From positions 1 through 64,000 of the forward strand of contig NZ_JAEMHK010000010.1 of NCBI RefSeq assembly GCF_016458235.1: a stretch of DNA of 64,000 nt. Reading direction: 5' to 3'. The notes beneath the pieces were generated by a model, which searched no databases, was not told where the DNA came from, and worked only from the letters and a program-made list of their open reading frames with translations. Numbering within the stretch: the first letter of the stretch is position 1; every line of letters begins with the position of its first letter. Shown one piece after another: positions 47,745 to 56,415 of this stretch. A program made the translations under genes and the position numbers. The stretch comes from Geomonas propionica. Its GTDB lineage: Bacteria; Desulfobacterota; Desulfuromonadia; Geobacterales; Geobacteraceae.

Positions 47745-48532
47745 CGACAGCACCAGAGACATCCGTGAGCGGAGCCCCACGCATCTCGGTGGTGGTTCCC
47801 TCCTACAACTACGCCCGGTACCTTGAGGTGTGCCTCGAATCGATCCTGTCCCAGCGTTACCCCAACCTGGAACTGATCGTCCTCGACGGGGGATCCACCG
47901 ACGGCACGGTTGAGCTCCTGCAACGCTACGACAGGCACATCGCCTACTGGCGCAGCCACAAGGATGCCGGGCAGTACGCCGCCATTGAGGAGGGGCTGAA
48001 CCGCACCAGCGGCGAGATCATGACCTGGTTGAACGCCGACGACATGTTCCACCCCGGGGCCTTCGACGCCGTCGGCCGCATCTTCGCGCAGTGCGCCGAG
48101 GTCGAGTGGCTCATGGGGCGCCCCAACAGCTTCGACGAGCAGGGGAGGCAAAAGCATGTCCTCACCTACCTGCCGCTCAACTCGCGCGCCAAGTACCTGG
48201 CGGATGAGGAGTTCATCCAGCAGGAGGGGGTGTTCTGGCGCCGCGCGCTTTGGGAGAGAAGCGGGGGCTACATCGACAAGACCCTGCCGCTGGCAGCCGA
48301 CCTGGAGCTGTGGGCCCGCTTCTTCAGGAGCGCGCGGCTGTTCTCGGTGGACCTCCCTATCGCCGGGTTCCGTGACCACCCGCTGCAGAAATCCAAGGAC
48401 AAGGCAGGGTACACGGCCGAAGCGGACCAGGTGCTGGCTCGTGAGCGCCAGCTGTTCGCCGCCGAGCAGAACCCGTTCAGCCCGCCGGCGCCGCTCCCGA
48501 TCCTTATCGAGGGCGACAGGGTGATCATGTGA
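47723..48532 (+). CDS. GT2 family glycosyltransferase
   Basis: A 269-aa transferase from ATG 47723 (GAGGG six nt upstream), overlapping the previous gene by 22 bp. ISVVVPSYNYARYLEVCLES, DGGSTDGTVELL and the metal-binding WLNADDMFHPG are classical GT2 motifs. There is no membrane anchor. The stop overlaps the next GTG start, so the genes are translated in series. Acceptor and donor unknown; the GT2 relic at 37670-37833 is of this type. Confidence 0.92.
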   Translation: MPRHDKVATAPETSVSGAPRISVVVPSYNYARYLEVCLESILSQRYPNLELIVLDGGSTDGTVELLQRYDRHIAYWRSHKDAGQYAAIEEGLNRTSGEIMTWLNADDMFHPGAFDAVGRIFAQCAEVEWLMGRPNSFDEQGRQKHVLTYLPLNSRAKYLADEEFIQQEGVFWRRALWERSGGYIDKTLPLAADLELWARFFRSARLFSVDLPIAGFRDHPLQKSKDKAGYTAEADQVLARERQLFAAEQNPFSPPAPLPILIEGDRVIM

Positions 48533-51500
48533 CCGAACCGCGCCGCTTCAGATACCTCGTCTCCGCCATCGTCTCCACCTACAACGCCGACCGCTTCCTG
48601 GCGGGCAAACTCGAGGACCTGGAGGCGCAGACCATCGCGTCCCAGTTGGAGATCATCGTCATCGACTCCGCCTCGCCGGGCAACGAGCGCGCCATCGTCG
48701 AGCAGTTCCAGAGGCGCTTCGACAACATCCGCTACCTGCGCACCGACCAGCGCGAGACCGTGTACCAGGCCTGGAACCGCGGCATCAGGATGGCGACCGG
48801 GGAGTTCGTCACCAACGCCAACACGGACGACCGGTTGCGGCACGACGCCTACGAGGTCCTGGTGCAGGCGCTCAGGGAGCGCCCGGAGTGCGTGCTCGCC
48901 TACCCCAACATGCGCATCACCAAGCAGGAGAACGCCACCTTCGAGCGGCACGAGCCCTTCGGCTTTCGCGACTGGCCGGACTTCGACCGGCTGAACCTGT
49001 TGGAGCTCTGCTGCGTCGGCCCCTTCCCGCTCTGGAGAAAATCGCTGCACGACGACATCGGCTACTTCGACGAGCGCTTCAAGAGTGCCGCCGACTACGA
49101 GCTCTGGCTGCGCGCCGCGCTCAAGTACGACTTCGTCCACGTGCCGCAGTTCCTGGGCCTGTACTGGCTCTCCGAAGAAACCGTGTCCCGCAAGGGGGAC
49201 CTGCCCACTCTGGAATACCTGGAGGTGCAGAAGGAGTACCGCCCCCGCTTCGCGCCGATCACCCCGGCGCCGGTGGAGCTGGAGCCGGAACAGTGGCGGG
49301 AGTTCCAGGCCCTCGCCACCCGGCTTGACGCCGGCGACGGCAGCATCCTTCCCGAGCTGGAGGGCTTCAGCGCGCGGCACCCGCGCGCCCCCCGCTTCCA
49401 CCTGGAGCTGGCCCGCATCTTCTACAAGAAGGGGGAGATCGGCTACGCCAAAAAGTACTTCGAGAAGGCCGTCATCATCGACCCCGGCAATGACAGCTAC
49501 CGCGACGCCCTCCATTCCTTCCTCAAAAGCGAGCTGTACCAGGCGCTGCAGCACCAGACTGCCTTCATCGCCGGAAACCCCGACGACCTGGAGGCCCACC
49601 TCTGCGCCGGGATGATCCTCATCCTCATGGAGCGCTACCAGGCGGCGCTGCCCCACTACCGGCGCGCCCTGGAGCTCAGTCCCGGCAACGCCCTCGCGCA
49701 GTGCAACATCGCCTTCCTGGAACGGCGCCTCTCCCCCGGCGAGGATGCCGGCTACTTCACCTGCGAGCGGCCCGAGGTGCGGCGCCTGGTGAGCCGCCGC
49801 GCACGCCGGGTGCTGGACGTAGGGTGTGCCGCGGGACGGCTCGGGCTCGCGCTCAAGAAGCGGCAGGGCGCGGAAGTCTGGGGGATCGAGCCGGCGCCGG
49901 AGGCGGCACGCGCCGCCCAGGCCGTGCTGGACCGGGTGCTTGCTGGGAGCGTCGAGGAGGCCCTGCCCGGGCTGCCGCAGGACTATTTCGACAGCATCGT
50001 GGCGGCCGACGTCCTGGAGCACCTGGTCGATCCGGAACGGGTGTTGCGGGAGCTGGCGGCGAAGCTTTCGCCCGGGGGAGAGGTCATCGTCTCGCTGCCC
50101 AACGTGCGGCACTGGAGCGTGCTCAAAGAGCTCCTGGAAGGAAACTGGGAGTACCGAGACGCAGGGATCCTGGACCGCACCCACCTGAGGTTCTTCACCA
50201 GGAACAGCGCCCTCGCCCTCTTCGACAGGGCGGGCTACGCGGTGACCTCGGTCGCGCCAGTGGCCCTTTCCGGAGACGAAGGCGTGCCGGAGCTGCTGCT
50301 GCGGGCGCTGGCGACGGGGGGAATCGAGACTCCCACGCTCCAGGAGGAAGGGGGGGTCTATCAGTACCTGTTCCGCCTGGTCCCCAAAGGGCGCGAATTG
50401 ACCTCCATCGTCATCCTCACCTTCAACGAGCTGGAGTGCACCAGGGAGTGCCTGGAAAGCATCGACCGGCATACCCCGGAGCCGCACGAGGTGATTCTCG
50501 TCGATAACGGCTCGACCGACGGGACCATCCCCTACCTCCGGGAGTTCTGCGCGCAAAGAAACGGCTACCGCCTGATCGAGAACGGGACCAATCTGGGGTT
50601 CGCCGCCGGCTGCAACGTCGGCATGCGGGAGGCGCACGGCGGGCACATCCTCCTTTTGAATAACGACGTGGTGGTCACCAGGGGATGGCTGTCGGGGATG
50701 CTGGACGCCCTGGCGCGGGAACCGGAGGCGGGGCTCGTCGGGCCGATGACCAACCGCATCGCCGGCCCCCAGCAGACCGGGGACGCCGTCTACCACGACA
50801 CGGCCGGGATGGACGCCTACGCCGCCAGCTTCAGAAGCGCCAACTATGGGCGCCGCATCCCCGTGGACAAGCTGGTCGGTTTCTGCCTCCTGTTCACCCG
50901 CGCGGTCCTGGCGGAGGTGGGGGAGCTGGATACCCGCTTTGGCTCCGGCAACTTCGAGGACGATGACTTCTGCCTGCGCGCCGCGCTCAAGGGGTACCGC
51001 TGTGTCATCGCCGGGGATGTCTTCATCCATCACTACGGCAGCCGCTCCTTCACCGGCAACAGGATCGACCACGCCGCCGCAATGCGCCAAAACCGCCGCC
51101 TCTTCGACGTCAAGTGGGACCTTTCCTCCCTGGAGCTGGAGCTTGCGGTCCGGCTCGTGGTGCACAATGCCCAGGTGCAGGGGAAAAAGCTCGCGCAGCG
51201 CGGAGAGATGAAACAAGCGGTCGACCTGCTGCTGGAGCAGGGGATCGCCCTGGCCGGAGGCGCTGCGCTCCCCTACCTCACCCTGGCCGGCATCCTGGCA
51301 CAGGCAGGGAAGCCGCGCCAAGCCCTGGAGGTACTCGCCGAGACGCCCGCAAAGGACGATCTTGTCGCACTGTTGCTGCGGGGGCGCTGCCACAGGGAGC
51401 TGGGGGAGCCGGAAGTGGCCCTGGACCTCTCCGAGGAGGCGGCGAAGCTCGATCCCGAGGATCCCGGCGTACTGCACCTGCAGGGGGTGCTGGCGCTGGA

Positions 51501-53100
51501 TGCGGGGGACCGACAAAAGGGTGAAGAGGACCTGCGCGAGGCGCTTGCCGGCGACCCTGGCTGCGCCTCCGCCTACGGTGCCCTCGCCTCCCTCTTCTGG
51601 GAGCGCGGCGACCGGGACCAGGCGCTGCGGCTCGCCGAGCTCTCTTTTGCGCTGGATCCGCTGGAGCTGTCGGCACTCGGGCGCTACCACGATTACGCCA
51701 CCGCCTGCGAGGCCCTGCCGCGGGAAGAGGAGCGCCTGCGCGAGGCACTGCTGCTCTACCCCGAGCATAAGGGTCTCTGCTACGGGCTCATCGAGCTTTT
51801 GATCCGGGGCGCCCGCTACGGCGAGGCCATCGCCGCCATCGAGGAGGCGGCGGTGCGCTACGGCCTGGACGACGCCGCCATCGACGCCGCCCTCCAGATC
51901 AGGACCCTGGCCGGCGCCCCGCCGGCTCCGCGCCCGGGCAGCGGCAGCATCTCCGTCTGCATGATCGTAAAGAACGAGGTGCAGCACCTGGCCCAGGCGC
52001 TCCTCTCGGTGCGCGGCCTGGCCGACGAGCTGGTGGTGGTCGACACCGGTTCGAGCGACCGGACCGGCGATATTGCCCGCATCTTCGGGGCCCGCCTCTT
52101 TAGCTTCCCCTGGAACGGCAGTTTCGCCGACGCCAGGAACTTCTCCCTTGCCCAGGCTGCCGGCGACTGGATCATGATCCTCGATGCCGACGAGGCGCTG
52201 GCCGCCGAGGACCTCCCCCCGCTGGTGGAGACGGTGCGGCGCGGCGACACCGTTGCCTATTCCTTCGTTACCCGCAACTACACCGGTGCCATCGCCCGGC
52301 GCAACTGGGTGGCCAACGCGGGGGAGTATGCCGAGCTGGAGCGCGGACAGGGGTGGACCCCCAGCGAAAAGGTACGCCTGTTCCCCAACCGTCCCGACCT
52401 CCGTTTCGAGGGCGCCGTCCACGAACTGCTGGAACCGTCGCTGGTGAAAAGCGGCATCGCCATCCACGCAGTCGATGTCCCTGTGCACCACTACGGCAGG
52501 CTGGACCAGGCGCGCAACCGGGAGAAACAGGAACACTACTACCTGCTGGGACGAAAGAAACTCGCGGAAAGCGCAGCCTCGCCCGATGCACTTCTCGAGC
52601 TGGCCCGTCAGGCGACCGAGCTGGAACGGCTGCAGGAGGCACAAGAGCTTTGGCACCTGCTGCTCCAGGGGACCCCGGGACACGCCGAGGCCCATTTCAA
52701 CCTGGGGTACCTGCACCTGGCCGCCGGCGACTACGGCCTGGGCTATCAACATGCGCTGCTGGCGACCGAGCTCGACCCCGAGCTCAAGGAGGCCGCCTTC
52801 AACCTAGCCAAGTGCGAGCTTTACCGGGGTCATGTCCCGGCGGCGCTGGCACGCTGCCAGGACATGCTGCACCACTGGCCCGGTTACCCGGCGGCGCATT
52901 CGCTCTTCGCGGTCTGCCTGCTGCTCCAGGGAGATCGTACCGGCGGCGAGGCCGAGGTCGCGGGGCTGGCAGCACAGGGTTTCGACTGCGGCGACTTCCT
53001 GAACGAGTACGCGGGCGGGTTGCGGCGCGGCGGACTGGAGCATCTGGCCGCCCCCCTTGCCGACCTGGCGGCGCGGCTCCAGGCGGGGGTGCGGCCATGA
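48529..53100 (+). CDS. Giant TPR protein with three GT2 domains and a methyltransferase
   Basis: A 1523-aa protein from GTG 48529, overlapping the previous stop by 4 bp. Order: GT2 at 1-230 (YLVSAIVSTYNADRFLAG, NANTDDRLR); TPR 300-400; methyltransferase 420-570 (RRVLDVGCAAGRLGLALKK, ADVLEHLVDPER); GT2 at 623-860 (SIVILTFNELECTRECL, LLLNNDVVVTRGW); TPR 870-1100; GT2 at 1139-1340 (SVCMIVKNEVQHLAQALLSV, ILDADEAL); TPR to the end. All three GT2 domains keep their acidic metal-binding motifs. The architecture suggests assembly of a multi-sugar methylated chain on one protein platform. It overlaps the next ORF by ATGA. Confidence 0.87.
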   Translation: MTEPRRFRYLVSAIVSTYNADRFLAGKLEDLEAQTIASQLEIIVIDSASPGNERAIVEQFQRRFDNIRYLRTDQRETVYQAWNRGIRMATGEFVTNANTDDRLRHDAYEVLVQALRERPECVLAYPNMRITKQENATFERHEPFGFRDWPDFDRLNLLELCCVGPFPLWRKSLHDDIGYFDERFKSAADYELWLRAALKYDFVHVPQFLGLYWLSEETVSRKGDLPTLEYLEVQKEYRPRFAPITPAPVELEPEQWREFQALATRLDAGDGSILPELEGFSARHPRAPRFHLELARIFYKKGEIGYAKKYFEKAVIIDPGNDSYRDALHSFLKSELYQALQHQTAFIAGNPDDLEAHLCAGMILILMERYQAALPHYRRALELSPGNALAQCNIAFLERRLSPGEDAGYFTCERPEVRRLVSRRARRVLDVGCAAGRLGLALKKRQGAEVWGIEPAPEAARAAQAVLDRVLAGSVEEALPGLPQDYFDSIVAADVLEHLVDPERVLRELAAKLSPGGEVIVSLPNVRHWSVLKELLEGNWEYRDAGILDRTHLRFFTRNSALALFDRAGYAVTSVAPVALSGDEGVPELLLRALATGGIETPTLQEEGGVYQYLFRLVPKGRELTSIVILTFNELECTRECLESIDRHTPEPHEVILVDNGSTDGTIPYLREFCAQRNGYRLIENGTNLGFAAGCNVGMREAHGGHILLLNNDVVVTRGWLSGMLDALAREPEAGLVGPMTNRIAGPQQTGDAVYHDTAGMDAYAASFRSANYGRRIPVDKLVGFCLLFTRAVLAEVGELDTRFGSGNFEDDDFCLRAALKGYRCVIAGDVFIHHYGSRSFTGNRIDHAAAMRQNRRLFDVKWDLSSLELELAVRLVVHNAQVQGKKLAQRGEMKQAVDLLLEQGIALAGGAALPYLTLAGILAQAGKPRQALEVLAETPAKDDLVALLLRGRCHRELGEPEVALDLSEEAAKLDPEDPGVLHLQGVLALDAGDRQKGEEDLREALAGDPGCASAYGALASLFWERGDRDQALRLAELSFALDPLELSALGRYHDYATACEALPREEERLREALLLYPEHKGLCYGLIELLIRGARYGEAIAAIEEAAVRYGLDDAAIDAALQIRTLAGAPPAPRPGSGSISVCMIVKNEVQHLAQALLSVRGLADELVVVDTGSSDRTGDIARIFGARLFSFPWNGSFADARNFSLAQAAGDWIMILDADEALAAEDLPPLVETVRRGDTVAYSFVTRNYTGAIARRNWVANAGEYAELERGQGWTPSEKVRLFPNRPDLRFEGAVHELLEPSLVKSGIAIHAVDVPVHHYGRLDQARNREKQEHYYLLGRKKLAESAASPDALLELARQATELERLQEAQELWHLLLQGTPGHAEAHFNLGYLHLAAGDYGLGYQHALLATELDPELKEAAFNLAKCELYRGHVPAALARCQDMLHHWPGYPAAHSLFAVCLLLQGDRTGGEAEVAGLAAQGFDCGDFLNEYAGGLRRGGLEHLAAPLADLAARLQAGVRP

Positions 53101-56100
53101 CCGAATCCCAAAGCCTGAAAGAGCTGTTCGCGGCGGCCAACGCCCTCTTCGCCTCCGGCGACCTCTCCGGCGCCGCCGATCGCTACCGGCGGGTGCTGCA
53201 GCTCGACCCCTATTTCGCCCAGGCGAGCTTCAACCTGGGCTGCACCCTGGACCGGCTCTGCGGGCCGGGCGAGGGGCTCCCCCACTTCGAGCGGTCCGCC
53301 CAGCTCGTGCCGCAGTGGAGCGAGGCGCACGGCAACTTGGGGCTTGCGCTGGCGCAGGTGGGGCGCATGGAGGAGGCGGCTGGCCAGCTGGCCGAGGCGT
53401 GCCGCCTGGCGCCGGAACACGCCGGCTACCGGAACAACCTGGGGCTCGCCCTGAGCGCGCTGGGGCGCGGCGAAGAGGCGCAGGCCAGCTTCAAGGAGGC
53501 GATCCGCCTCGATCCGGACTACCCGGAACCGCACAGCAACCTGGCCATCCTCTACGAACGCTTCGGCAACGGCGCCGCCGCCATCGACTCGCTGCGCCAG
53601 GCGCTGAGGCTTCGCCCCGACTACCCCGAGGCGCACCACAACCTGGCCAACGCGCTTAAGTCGCAGGGGAGGCACGAGGAGGCGGTCGCCCACTACCGCG
53701 AGGCGCTCCGGCTCAAGCCCGACTACCTCGAGGCGCAGAGCTCACTCTTGTTCGCGCTCCTCTATGGCACCCAGACCGCCGAAGAGACCATCTTCGCCGA
53801 GCATGCCGCCTTCGGCGCCACCCAGCGCCGCGCCGTCAAGCCCCATGCCAACGTCCCCGACCCCGACCGCGTGCTCACCATAGGCTACGTGTCGGCGGAC
53901 TTCCGGGAGCATGCCGTGGCCCGCTTCATCACCCCGGTCCTCTCCCACCACGAACGGAGCCGCTTCCGGGTCATCTGCTACTCCAACGTCGATGTCCCCG
54001 ACGGCAAGAGCGAGGCGCTGGCGCAGTTGTGCGACCGCTTCGTCAACATCGCCGGCCTGCGCGACGACCAGGCCGAGGAGCATGTGCGCGAGGACGGCGT
54101 CGACATCCTGGTCGACCTCTCCGGCCATTCCGCGGGAAACAGCCTGACGCTCTTCGCGCGCAAGCCCGCGCCGGTGCAGGTGACCTGGATCGGCTACCCC
54201 TTCAGCACCGGGCTGGACAGCATCGACTACCGCATCAGCGACGCCATCTGCGACCCTCCCGGCGAGACGGAGCGTTTCCATAGCGAGGAGCTGATCAGGC
54301 TCCCGGGAACCTTCTCCTGCTTCGCCCCCCCGGAGGAAGCGCCGCCCATCGTCCCGCTCCCCTGCCTCGCCTCGGGAGCGATCACCTTCGGTTCGTTCAA
54401 CAACCCCGCCAAGATTACCGGGGAGACGCTGGCCATGTGGGCCGACGTGCTGCGCGCGGTGCCCGGCTCGCGGCTCCTGCTCAAGGGGTATTCGCTCGCC
54501 TGCCCGCAGGGGCGGCAGCGCTTCCTGGACGCCTTCGCCGCGGCAGGGATCGCTCCCGAGCGGCTCGAACTGATCGGCAACATCCCGTCCTACCAGGATC
54601 ACCTGGCGCTCTACGCGAAGGTCGACATCGCCTTGGATACCTTCCCGTACCACGGCACCACCACGACCTGCGAGGCACTCTGGATGGGGGTTCCGGTGGT
54701 GACGCTGGCCGGCTCCTCGCACCGCTCCCGCGTCGGCGCCTCGCTGTTGCACAGCGTAGGTCTGGACGGGCTGGTCGCCCACGACGGCCGCAGCTTCGTG
54801 CAGCTCGCCCACGCCCTGGCGCTCGACCGGCACCGGCTGCAGGGGCTCAGGGAAACGCTGCGCGCCACCATGGCCGCCGCCACGCTCACCGATGGCGCCG
54901 GTTTCACCAAGGGGCTCGAACAGGAATTGATCGCCGCTTGGGGGAAATGGTGCCGCCGCCACGTCCCCCCCGCCGCGGACCCGAAACAGGAGGGGCGCGA
55001 GCTGTTGCGCGAGGGGAGGCTCGATGTTGCCCTGCAGCGTTTCCTGGAGCCGCTGCGCTTGGGCGACAAGTCCACCCTCAACGAGATCCAGGACACCCTG
55101 AACGCCCAGACCGCAGCCGACCAGGCGCGGGCCCTGGCACTGGAGGAGGGGCGCGAAACGGAAGGGAGCCCGGAAGGGATCGCCAGCGAGACCCTCGCCG
55201 AATGCGCCGAACTTCTCTGCAGCGCCGGGTTCGTCACCCCCGCCGACCTCATCTGCCGCTACCTCGGGGATCGCGGCTACCAAAGCCCGCGGGTGAGCCG
55301 CAGCCTCGGGGCGGTGGCGCTGGCCATCGGGCAGCCGGGCGCGGCGGTGGCCGCGCTCAACCGCGCGCTCGAACAGGGGGACGCCTCGCGCGCCACCCGC
55401 ATCCTCTTAGTGAAGGCACAACAGGCGGAACGGTTTCCGCCCCCCCGCGAGCAGGGGGAGCGCCTGCTGCTGATCAAGGCCTGGGGCTACGGCTTCTGGA
55501 GCGACGTGAACCACGTGCTGGGCCAGCTCCTGGTGGCCGAGATCACCGGACGCACCCCGGTGGTGCACTGGGGGGCCAACTCGCTCTTCAGCGACGATCC
55601 GCTCGAGAACGCCTTCAACCACTTCTTCGAGCCGGTCTCCCCGGTCACCATCGGCGACGTCATCGCGCGCCGGCGCAGCTTCTATCCTCCCAAGTGGCAG
55701 CGCGACAACGTGCGCCACGAGAACCTGGCCAAGTTCGACGGCCCCTGGTCCCGCTGCTCCGCGCTCTGGACCCTGGAACGCCAGGAGGAAGTCGTGGTGA
55801 GCGACTTCCACTACGCCGTCAACGACCTCGCCCCCTGGATCCCGGCCGGACATCCGCTGCACGGCCTCACTACCGAGGAGCTCTACCTCTACCTGTTCGA
55901 GCGCTACCTGAAGGTGCAGCCCGCCATCCTGGAGCGGGTGGAGGCCTTCCACCGGGAGCATATGGCGGGCGCCCCGGTCATCGGGCTGCACGTGCGAGGA
56001 GGAGACAAGGTGGGTGAGGATCCCGGGCTTGCCAGGCTGAACGCCCTCTACCTGCCGGAACTGGAGCGACTGCTGCGCGAGATGCCCGATGCCCGCATCT

Positions 56101-56414
56101 TCCTGAGCACCGACGACGACCGCGCCCTGGCCCGCTACCGGGAGCTTTTCGGCGAGCGGTTGGTCTACACCGTCTCCACCCGCACCGCCAACGTGCAGGG
56201 GGTGCACTATCAGAAGCAGGCGAGCCGCAGGGCGCTGGGGGAGGAGGTACTCATCGACACCCTCCTCGCCGCGCGCTGCGACCATTTCCTGGGCAACGGC
56301 CTCTCCAACGTGTCGCTGGCCGTGGCGCAGATGAGGCGCTGGGCGCCCGGGACCTGCCGGCTCTTCGGCACCCGGCTCGACTACCTGCGCCAGCTCACCC
56401 TGTACCGGAGCTGA
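53097..56414 (+). CDS. TPR-GT41 O-GlcNAc transferase-like protein fused to GT23-like domain
   Basis: A 1105-aa protein from ATG 53097, overlapping the previous stop. Residues 10-235 are six or seven TPR units; about 257-620 match the catalytic domain of O-GlcNAc transferase (GT41): LTIGYVSADFREHAVARF, VTWIGYPFSTGLDSIDYR, FGSFNNPAKITGETL and DTFPYHGTTTTCEALWMGV. A helical linker follows. About 779-1105 resembles GT23/alpha-1,6-fucosyltransferase enzymes (LLLIKAWGYGFWSDVNHV, then GLHVRGGDK near residue 964). GT41 adds a sugar to Ser/Thr, and the second domain could extend it. Position near flagellin suggests flagellin as substrate. Confidence 0.86.
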   Translation: MTESQSLKELFAAANALFASGDLSGAADRYRRVLQLDPYFAQASFNLGCTLDRLCGPGEGLPHFERSAQLVPQWSEAHGNLGLALAQVGRMEEAAGQLAEACRLAPEHAGYRNNLGLALSALGRGEEAQASFKEAIRLDPDYPEPHSNLAILYERFGNGAAAIDSLRQALRLRPDYPEAHHNLANALKSQGRHEEAVAHYREALRLKPDYLEAQSSLLFALLYGTQTAEETIFAEHAAFGATQRRAVKPHANVPDPDRVLTIGYVSADFREHAVARFITPVLSHHERSRFRVICYSNVDVPDGKSEALAQLCDRFVNIAGLRDDQAEEHVREDGVDILVDLSGHSAGNSLTLFARKPAPVQVTWIGYPFSTGLDSIDYRISDAICDPPGETERFHSEELIRLPGTFSCFAPPEEAPPIVPLPCLASGAITFGSFNNPAKITGETLAMWADVLRAVPGSRLLLKGYSLACPQGRQRFLDAFAAAGIAPERLELIGNIPSYQDHLALYAKVDIALDTFPYHGTTTTCEALWMGVPVVTLAGSSHRSRVGASLLHSVGLDGLVAHDGRSFVQLAHALALDRHRLQGLRETLRATMAAATLTDGAGFTKGLEQELIAAWGKWCRRHVPPAADPKQEGRELLREGRLDVALQRFLEPLRLGDKSTLNEIQDTLNAQTAADQARALALEEGRETEGSPEGIASETLAECAELLCSAGFVTPADLICRYLGDRGYQSPRVSRSLGAVALAIGQPGAAVAALNRALEQGDASRATRILLVKAQQAERFPPPREQGERLLLIKAWGYGFWSDVNHVLGQLLVAEITGRTPVVHWGANSLFSDDPLENAFNHFFEPVSPVTIGDVIARRRSFYPPKWQRDNVRHENLAKFDGPWSRCSALWTLERQEEVVVSDFHYAVNDLAPWIPAGHPLHGLTTEELYLYLFERYLKVQPAILERVEAFHREHMAGAPVIGLHVRGGDKVGEDPGLARLNALYLPELERLLREMPDARIFLSTDDDRALARYRELFGERLVYTVSTRTANVQGVHYQKQASRRALGEEVLIDTLLAARCDHFLGNGLSNVSLAVAQMRRWAPGTCRLFGTRLDYLRQLTLYRS

Positions 56415-56415
56415 C

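Noticed and set aside
48268-52752. Open frame of about 1490 codons on the minus strand
   Set aside because: It is antisense to the 1523-aa multi-domain glycosyltransferase, whose motifs are clear; same GC-bias artefact.
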